From Singulisphaera sp. GP187 (GTDB taxonomy: Bacteria > Planctomycetota > Planctomycetia > Gemmatales > Gemmataceae): a stretch of 57,073 nt of DNA. Location of the stretch: the NCBI GenBank assembly GCA_945861245.1, contig CAMAUE010000014.1, positions 1 through 57,073 on the forward strand. Reading direction: 5' to 3'. The translations under genes and the position numbers were made by a program. The notes under the pieces were generated by a model. That model made no database searches, was not told where the DNA came from, and worked only from the letters and a program-made list of their open reading frames with translations. This document shows positions 51,397 through 57,073 of the stretch, piece after piece; positions within the stretch are counted from its first letter, which is position 1; each line of letters starts with the position of its first letter.

Positions 51397-54165
51397 ATGC
51401 CATTGCTCGCAAACTATGAAGGATCGCCGCGCTGCGTTGTCGAAGACTCCGTGCGATATGGCCGCCGCTACTATGAACTCGCCGGAGCGCCTCTGCGGCT
51501 CTATTCGGACCTGGCGAGCGTGCCGGCACGCATGAACACGATGGTCGACCATTTGCGCGCCCAGCCGGTTGCGTCGCCCGCCGAATTGCTTAAGGCGCTG
51601 CCCACCGGTGACACATGGCTGCAAATGTCCCACCGCAGCCAGGGAAGGCTCGCCGTCTTCTTTCTGATCGCGGAAGATCCGCAGCGGCGGCTGGAATCGC
51701 GGCCCTCGTCGTCGCTGCTTCATCAAATGAGCTTGATCGAACACGTCTTGACGCAGCCGAATCTGCAATCGGTGATGATCGCCGACGAAGTGGGGCTGGG
51801 GAAAACCATTGAAGCGGGGATGATCGTCAAGCGGCTGATCGAAACACAGCCGGGATTACGCGTCATTTATTTCTCGCCAGCGCGCCTGGTTCGAAATGTC
51901 GGCAAAGAATTCATTGAGAAAATGGGTTTGACTCAAACACGTTTCTACGTGGCGAAAGACGGTGACGCGCGGCTCGAACACGATGGATTAGTCATTGCCA
52001 GCATGCAAAAGGCGGTGTACCCCGGCACCCGCGAAAAGGTGGTGAAAAGCCCGCCGTTCGACGTGCTGATCGTGGACGAGTGTCATCGCCTGTCGGATTT
52101 CGACGAGGACGGTACAGGGGGAAATCGCGGCATTCAAATGGTGCGTGAACTGATCAAACGCCAGCAAGAAAAGGGAGCGAACGGCCGTGTGATTTTGTTG
52201 AGTGGAACGCCGCACCAGGGCAACCCCACGCGGTTCATGAATCTCTTAGAACTGCTGTTGCGCGACGGTGAAGGAAAATCCGCCCTCGCCGGGCGCATCA
52301 TCTACCGGACCAAAGACAAGATCGTGGATTGGGAAGGCCGGCTGTTGTTCCCACGGCGGGATGTGCGCGAAACGACCACCGTGTCGTTGGGCGACGAGTA
52401 CCGCGCGTGGTACAACGGCGTGGGCGAATTGTACGATTATGCCGCCTCGAAAGACACCAAGACGCGGGCGACCGGCTGGGCAAAGGGGCAAGCGTTGCAG
52501 TGGGCCGCGTCGAGCCTGAACGCGGGATTGGCGTTCCTTGTCCGTCTGGCAATCCGCCGCCTGAATTGGAAACTTGACCGCGAGGAGATGAATGAGGCCG
52601 TCGCAGCGCTTCGGCCTTACCGGGGCGGCAAGGACGATCAAGATATCGAACAACTTTATAACCAGCTTTGCAAGCAGGTGGTTGAGAATTCCGGAGGAAG
52701 CGAGGAACAAGCCGAGGACGAAGAGGAAGCGGAAGCGGAGCCGACGTGGAAGCCGGACGCAAAGCGGCTGGCCAAATTGCTGAACGAGGGCGTGGAACTT
52801 CTCGACTCCAAAGTGGCATTCGAAAAGTGGGGCTTCGTCAAGAAGATCATCCAGGAAGCGGGCGACGAGAAAGTCGTTTTATTCGCGCAGCCGGTGGAGA
52901 CGGTCAGCGCCGTGGTGCGTTTCCTGAAAAAGGCGTTTGGCCAGACGCCCGCGCAAATCCTAGGCGGCCAATCCGACGCGGAACGCACGGCGGAAGTCGA
53001 TAAATTCTGGCTTAAGGATGGACCGCGGTTTTTGGTGTCGTCGCGCGCGGGCGGCGAAGGGCTCAATCTGCAATGCGCGCGCAGGCTTATTCATCTCGAC
53101 GTGCCATGGAACCCGATGGAATTGGAACAGCGTGTCGGGCGCGTGCATCGGTTCGGTTCCCGCAAACCGATTATCGTGGACACGATCGTGGTCGAGGGCA
53201 CGCGCGAAGAGGATCAGTATCGCATCGCACGCGCGAAATTACACGTCATTGTCCGGCAGTTGCAAGGCGATGTGTCTCGAGAGGAATTCGAATTGCTCTT
53301 CAGCCGCGTCATGTCCGTCGTGCCGCCCGAAAAGCTGGCCGCCGTAGTGCAAAACGCGCCCAATGGCGACGCGGATTCGGACACCGAAAACGCCATCGGA
53401 AATTTGGTTCAGGAGGGCTATAGTCAATGGAATGTCTTCGACAGTACTTACAAGGGCGAGCAGGAGAAGATCAAGTCGCTTGATCCCGGTGCCGCGACGT
53501 GGGACGACTTCAAGAACTTGCTGATTCGCCACGGCAACGCCAGCGACGCGGGAAATGTTTTGAAGGATATTATCCTGCCGGACGAGGTGCTGGGCGACGC
53601 GCCGAAAACGGAAGCCTTGCCGGCGGTCAAACTCAATCAAACCCCGTTCGTGTGCGGCGACTTGGCGGGCCTGCCGGTCCCCGCGGTGGACGGAAAAAAG
53701 GTCTTGCAAGCGGGAACAAACGTATCCGAAATCACGGCGCTGTTGCGCAAGACAGCGTTCCCCGAACAACCCGCCGGAGCGGCGTTCCTGCGCGCCGATC
53801 CGGAACTCAGGGGGCTGGGATTGCCCTGCGGTATCCTTGCGTTTGTGCGCCAAACCATCGCCAATCAGAGCGGAACATTTATTGAACAGGGGCTCAAATT
53901 TCATCTCTATGCCGTGCATGAAGACGGCACGCGGACGGAATTTCCGGACACTGACCAATTAAGCCGCGCGAAAAAATCCGGGATTGTGCGTGCGCTCTTG
54001 TCCGCAAGCAAAATCCAGTCGCCGCCACCCACCCCATTGGCCGATATTCTCATCCGCCACGAGTTGGAAATCCGGGATCTCTTGCGTTTGGTAACCGACG
54101 AAGACTGCGAACGAAGCATTTTTTACGCCGCGTGGCCTGTGTTCGCCGCCATTGTGAATGCGTAA
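51397..54165 (+). CDS. SNF2-family helicase of a defence cassette
   Basis: A 922-residue SNF2/RapA-type DNA translocase. Motif I is DEVGLGKT at 130-137, motif II DECH at 227-230, and the helicase-C end SRAGGEGLNLQCAR...RVGRVHRFGS near 550-588. An acidic insert (EEQAEDEEEAEAEP) lies between the two lobes. The last 300 residues are unassigned. The ATG with AAAGGA upstream is preferred to a TTG 11 codons earlier. It resembles DrmD of DISARM in type, but the DUF1998 protein DrmB and the helicase DrmA are not present. Confidence 0.87.
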   Translation: MPLLANYEGSPRCVVEDSVRYGRRYYELAGAPLRLYSDLASVPARMNTMVDHLRAQPVASPAELLKALPTGDTWLQMSHRSQGRLAVFFLIAEDPQRRLESRPSSSLLHQMSLIEHVLTQPNLQSVMIADEVGLGKTIEAGMIVKRLIETQPGLRVIYFSPARLVRNVGKEFIEKMGLTQTRFYVAKDGDARLEHDGLVIASMQKAVYPGTREKVVKSPPFDVLIVDECHRLSDFDEDGTGGNRGIQMVRELIKRQQEKGANGRVILLSGTPHQGNPTRFMNLLELLLRDGEGKSALAGRIIYRTKDKIVDWEGRLLFPRRDVRETTTVSLGDEYRAWYNGVGELYDYAASKDTKTRATGWAKGQALQWAASSLNAGLAFLVRLAIRRLNWKLDREEMNEAVAALRPYRGGKDDQDIEQLYNQLCKQVVENSGGSEEQAEDEEEAEAEPTWKPDAKRLAKLLNEGVELLDSKVAFEKWGFVKKIIQEAGDEKVVLFAQPVETVSAVVRFLKKAFGQTPAQILGGQSDAERTAEVDKFWLKDGPRFLVSSRAGGEGLNLQCARRLIHLDVPWNPMELEQRVGRVHRFGSRKPIIVDTIVVEGTREEDQYRIARAKLHVIVRQLQGDVSREEFELLFSRVMSVVPPEKLAAVVQNAPNGDADSDTENAIGNLVQEGYSQWNVFDSTYKGEQEKIKSLDPGAATWDDFKNLLIRHGNASDAGNVLKDIILPDEVLGDAPKTEALPAVKLNQTPFVCGDLAGLPVPAVDGKKVLQAGTNVSEITALLRKTAFPEQPAGAAFLRADPELRGLGLPCGILAFVRQTIANQSGTFIEQGLKFHLYAVHEDGTRTEFPDTDQLSRAKKSGIVRALLSASKIQSPPPTPLADILIRHELEIRDLLRLVTDEDCERSIFYAAWPVFAAIVNA

Positions 54166-54720
54166 ACGCGATTTGCAATTGGGATTTCGCTGACGGTGCC
54201 GAGGTGCAACCCAGCGGGAGTAAGGATCGGTGTCGGGCGACGAGTGCGGCGGCCACCTGGCGTCGTCTCCCCCTCCGCAGACACTTGGACAAGGCACGCC
54301 GGGGCTTGTGTTGGGTCTGGGCGTCCTTCCAAGGTCGCAAAGCAGATGCTTTCCGCCTCCGTGGATATCTTCCACGCCGAGAAATTCGCCATTGCCGACG
54401 ACGCAGCGAGTTGGCTTGACGAACGAGGCTTCAAACCCCTGCTCTTCATTCCGATCACCGGCGCGGATTATCGCCCTTGTCTTGGATGTGCCATTCGCTG
54501 TTGTTTCTTAAGTTGGCTCAGCCGCGTGGTGCCTGTGCTTGATCGCCGACGGGGCCGATGCTTCGCCGAACTGCTCCCAGTGGTCGGCCGATGTTGTTGG
54601 GCCGCTCGATTCGTCGCCAATTCCTCAGCGACCGGCGGACGACGCGGCACGGCGATGCCGGCACAAATATCTCAAAGCGGTACTCGAAATTGAACAGCCG
54701 TTTGGCTCGCAGGCGTATTG
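54166..54720. other. gap without an intact gene
   Basis: About 550 bp after the SNF2 gene. Open frames on both strands are short and carry no family signs. A stretch at 54343-54470 (AEKFAIADDAASWLDERGFK) reads like a gene fragment, but I cannot name it. Confidence 0.35.
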
Positions 54721-54858
54721 ATGAAAAGAACGAGTGTCGATGAGGTGGAGGCTTTTCGCCGCTTGCAGAAGTTAGCCACGGACAAGAGAGCCAAGTTGAT
54801 CGAAGTCGCCCGCATGATCCTTGCGGTCGAAGAGGTATCGCTGCCGTCCGAGCAATGA
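54721..54858 (+). pseudogene. ANTAR-like fragment
   Basis: A 45-codon frame, KRTSVDEVEAFRRLQKLATD then KRAKLIEVARMILAVEE, that resembles the helical end of an ANTAR domain (RNA-binding output of some response regulators). The receiver part is missing, so it is a remnant, or possibly a very small protein. Confidence 0.5.
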
Positions 54859-54984
54859 TATCGAGGACAGGCCACGTTCCCGAATCAAGAGCCCACGTCT
54901 TCAACAGGCTACTCTATGCGCTGGTCGATGCCTCGCCAGTCTCCGTGTTGAGATTTGACGCGATTGACGCTGCTTCACGTTGGC

Positions 54985-55208
54985 TTATCGCTTATCGTTG
55001 GGCGCTCCGGTCTGCTCGACCAGAGTATCGAGTGCGCGCTTGACAGCGGTGGTCGAGGCAACCGACGCGCGCAAGGTTTTGGCGGACTTGATCATGATTT
55101 TGCGCGGGAAGTAGCAGAGTTTGTCTTCTTTGTCCGCCACAGGCACATTCTTGTGGGCGTCGACGTTGACACAACCGCGAATTCCCAGGATTTCGGAGGC
55201 GTTCTGTC
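54985..55208 (-). pseudogene. decayed gene containing an island palindrome
   Basis: Leftward frame with a stop at 54985-54987: GIRGCVNVDAHKNVPVAD, then KEDKLCYFPRKIMIKSAK and ending LVEQTGAPNDKR. Palindrome D supplies its first residues, and a stop codon lies just upstream, so the front is lost. An inverted, more decayed copy stands at 46750-46930. Confidence 0.5.
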
Positions 55209-55211
55209 AAC
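55159..55211. repeat. island palindrome D
   Basis: 53 bp from GTCGAC to GTCAAC with the inner GAATTCCCAGGATTTC. It stands at the outer edge of the right copy of the inverted repeat around the defence cassette. Confidence 0.7.
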
Positions 55212-55262
55212 GGACAACGAGGGAAATTATCTCGACGGCAATCTGCGAGCGTTCGTAGTCGC

Positions 55263-55563
55263 TTGGCGCTGATCGTGCCGAGCGTGTCGCGCCGCGCCCC
55301 GCGATCACTAGCGCAAGGGGCTAGCGGTTACGTTCACGACTTGGAACGCAATCATACCGGTTCGTCGGTATGGGTCGTCAAGGCCGGTGCAACGATGCCG
55401 GATGGTAAGCCGTGGAAATCGGTAAGCGTTGCAAGTGTGCCGGACGGCGTGCAGGCAGCACTTAACGACTCGACGGTTGGCGGGTTTACTTCGAGACATT
55501 ACCGAGAGTCTGAGAGTCAGCGTGGCAACCGTGCGGCGTGCCCTTGCCAAAGCGAAAAAATGA
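55263..55563 (+). pseudogene. frameshifted HTH gene remnant
   Basis: The first frame reads AGATMPDGKPWKSVSVASV and a second frame near the end reads LLRDITESLRVSVATVRRAL then AKAKK and stop. The last part is a recombinase-style helix-turn-helix. Two frames within 300 bp indicate decay. Confidence 0.4.
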
Positions 55564-55736
55564 GCACTTTCTAATTTTCAGATGCGACATGTCGCACCTT
55601 GCCACCCCACTTGATGCAAGCGCATCGCCAACACGTCCATGATCTCGCCAGGGCCCTGGAGTGTGCACCATGTCGAACGCTTGTTCCAGCACATCATCCG
55701 AGGCGATTGGCGTCGAGATCAACTCCGGCGTTGACT

Positions 55737-55789
55737 GTTGACCGAACTACCCTGAAACCCAGGGAATTCGAGGTTGTGTCAACGTCGAC
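55737..55789. repeat. island palindrome E
   Basis: 53 bp from GTTGAC to GTCGAC with CCCTGAAACCCAGGG inside. It lies 22 bp beyond the stop codon of the tail encoded at the right end of the element. Confidence 0.7.
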
Positions 55790-55811
55790 GCTCAGAAGAA
55801 GGTTCATAGCT

Positions 55812-56765
55812 TCACTTTTTGGACGCTGCCGCAATCATCGCCAGTATTCCGGCCTGCATGGCTTCAGGAAGCGTCGGCCAAGAGTCAATTAGGCGTTGCA
55901 GGTCGGGGTCGATTGCCGAAAGTGCGCCGGATTCTGCGCCGCTGGTTTCGGAAACAGGCGTTTCTTCAGTGTTTTGCGGGGGTACTTCGAGTCCTACTCG
56001 GGGAGCTTTTTCACCCACCTCGCGAACCAACGGGTTCGGAGTTAACACGGCCCCCTTTTCGGCCTCCCCGGAGACAGGGCCGTTTTCATTTGGAGAGTGC
56101 GCTTTTCCCGGCATGCCAAACTCCGGGAAGATGGCCATCGCGTACGTTCCTTTCTTGCCATCCGACTGTTCGACGGCGCGAAGTTCCAGGGCTTGAATCG
56201 CGTGCTGGAGGACTACCCGGCGTTCTTCCAGCGTGGCGTCTTCAAGAAGTTCGGGAAGTCCCTGCCAACCGTCGATCAGTTTTCGCGCCTGTTCTTCTTC
56301 AGCCGACAGCGGAGCCCGCAACTCTTGCAAGTCGGCCAGTTCGGATCGAAGGCTCCTTTGTTCCCCTTCCAAACGGGTCAACTCGTCCGCGACCGCCGTC
56401 AACGCGGCCGCGCCGCTCTCCTTGAGGACCCCGAGAAGATTGTTGATCTCGGCCTGGACACGGCTCAGACGTTGCTGAACCGATGCGACTTCGACCGCGA
56501 TACGCTGAGCCTCTCCTCCCAGTTTGGCCAGAGCATTGTCAACGATTTTCTGGCGAACGTCAGGATGCAAACTGATCTGACGTACACGCGCCAGGACCGC
56601 TTCTTCGAGGGCATCGGCCGGGAAGCCTGGCGCCGAACACGCCGTCTTCGTCCCCAGGTGATTCCGGCGGGTGCAGACGTAATAACCCAGCAATTCCCGG
56701 TGGTGGCGGGCGGGGAAGCCCAATCTTCCTAATTTATCGAACGGCGACGCAACGGCGTGGTCCAA
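55812..56765 (-). pseudogene. chimeric recombinase frame across attR
   Basis: 317 codons made of two parts joined at the att site. The part right of it (56009-56765) looks like the end of a large serine recombinase: half of a zinc ribbon (LLGYYVCTRRNHLGTKTACS) and a long coiled coil (QQRLSRVQAEINNLLGVLKE). Its catalytic domain and the first half of the ribbon are missing, so it is inactive. The part left of it, 57 codons ending DLQRLIDSWPTLPEAMQAGI and AASKK, fits a planctomycete tyrosine-integrase tail and belongs to the element. The PRVGLE at the joint is the att site. Confidence 0.7.
55986..56008. repeat. attachment site, right copy (attR)
   Basis: 23 bp identical to 23463-23485. No tRNA surrounds it here, only the 3' fragment, as expected for the far side of an integration at a tRNA 3' end. 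It lies inside a leftward reading frame in the same phase as at the left end. Confidence 0.9.
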
Positions 56766-57020
56766 CGTGGGTCAACCGTTGCTTTGCGGAGCCAATAATG
56801 GCCGTAATGGACTCCTCCACGCCCGCCAACCTGCGATTGGCGCGCATCGCGATCCAGGGGCGATGCTGCCTATCTTTTTGTGTAACCGTTCACGGATTTT
56901 CGATTGATCTTCCGTCAAATTTCGATTTCGGGTTCATCCGAAAAACGCGTATTCTGTAGTTGAAAAAGTGAACATGCTTTCATTTCATGGGGTTATCACA
57001 ACAAACCATGAGGAGATCGC

Positions 57021-57073
57021 ATGTCCACCATCCTACTCTATCGACGCTTCGGTATCTTCGGCTACAACTTCGT
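57021..57073 (+). CDS. start of a gene leaving the window
   Basis: ATG preceded by GAGGAGA, then 17 codons (STILLYRRFGIFGYNF) to the window edge. Too short to identify. Confidence 0.5.
   Translation, partial: MSTILLYRRFGIFGYNF

Larger units (their letters stand above)
23463..56008. mobile_element. 32.5-kb integrative element in tRNA-Asn with CRISPR-Cas
   Basis: The ends are the two 23-bp copies of the tRNA-Asn 3' end. Inside, starting from the tRNA: tyrosine integrase, Cro-type regulator, unknown small protein, zinc-finger/TOPRIM/DUF3987 replication protein, excisionase-like protein, unknown protein, the type I-G CRISPR-Cas locus, a ParB-like gene, and a PLD/GTPase/SNF2 cassette with gene remnants. 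No conjugation genes, capsid, portal or large-terminase genes are visible. So it is a mobilisable or phage-satellite-like island rather than a complete ICE or prophage. The backbone 54-bp palindromes are absent inside. Confidence 0.88.

Noticed and set aside
47190..54165. DISARM or BREX system.
   Set aside because: PLD and SNF2 proteins fit DISARM in type, but DrmA, DrmB (DUF1998) and a methyltransferase are absent, as are PglZ and BrxC for BREX. The GTPase has no place in either.
23463..56008. Complete prophage or ICE.
   Set aside because: No portal, large terminase, capsid, tail, relaxase, coupling protein or type IV secretion gene is visible.

Overview
The window looks like about 57 kb of a planctomycete chromosome, most like the Gemmataceae. 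Grounds for this are the Ser/Thr protein kinase with a C-terminal membrane part, the very large TPR-plus-secretin protein, the PQQ-propeller protein, the GC-rich codon use, and recombinases with the tail style familiar from that family. I name no species.

Backbone, 1-23409. Mostly single-gene units: a small zinc-ribbon membrane protein, a Ser/Thr kinase, a receiver-GAF regulator, a thiolase, a zinc-binding protein, a DUF2071 protein, GlgC, a C-terminally short DUF4139/MuiA-like protein, a 1613-residue secretin and its secreted neighbour, a GGDEF-PilZ protein, a PQQ-propeller protein, 6-phosphofructokinase, a conserved unknown, and an acyltransferase. Six intergenic spaces carry copies of one 54-bp near-palindrome, and others carry larger hairpins.

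Integrative element, 23463-56008. A 23-bp piece of the tRNA-Asn 3' end recurs 32.5 kb away, so the segment between is an integrated island. Its left end holds a tyrosine integrase, two small DNA-binding proteins and a zinc-finger/TOPRIM/DUF3987 replication protein. The middle is a complete type I-G (old I-U) CRISPR-Cas locus: WYL regulator, cas3, csb3, csb1 (cas7), csb2 (cas5-cas6), cas4-cas1 and cas2, followed by an array of 73 apparently identical 36-bp repeats. A ParB-like gene separates this array from three older, mutated repeats. The right part holds a phospholipase-D-like protein, a dynamin-like GTPase and a SNF2 helicase, which look like a second defence module, flanked by decayed gene pieces.

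Most notable points. (1) cas4-cas1 is broken by exactly 74 bp: a 37-bp duplication of cas1 sequence around 37 bp of foreign sequence. This is the footprint of a spacer inserted by Cas1-Cas2 into its own gene. Removing the 74 bp restores a 564-residue reading frame. (2) The attachment site lies inside the integrase reading frame, so integration and excision exchange the last residues of the integrase; the 57-residue tail predicted for the circular form is found at the far end of the element. (3) A PLD/GTPase/SNF2 cassette that I cannot match to a named defence system. (4) Two unrelated palindromic element families of 53-54 bp, one seen only in the backbone and one only in the island, the latter twice inside a coding frame.

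Right flank, 56009-57073. A broken serine-recombinase gene, probably from an earlier element in the same tRNA gene, then the first codons of a gene that leaves the window.
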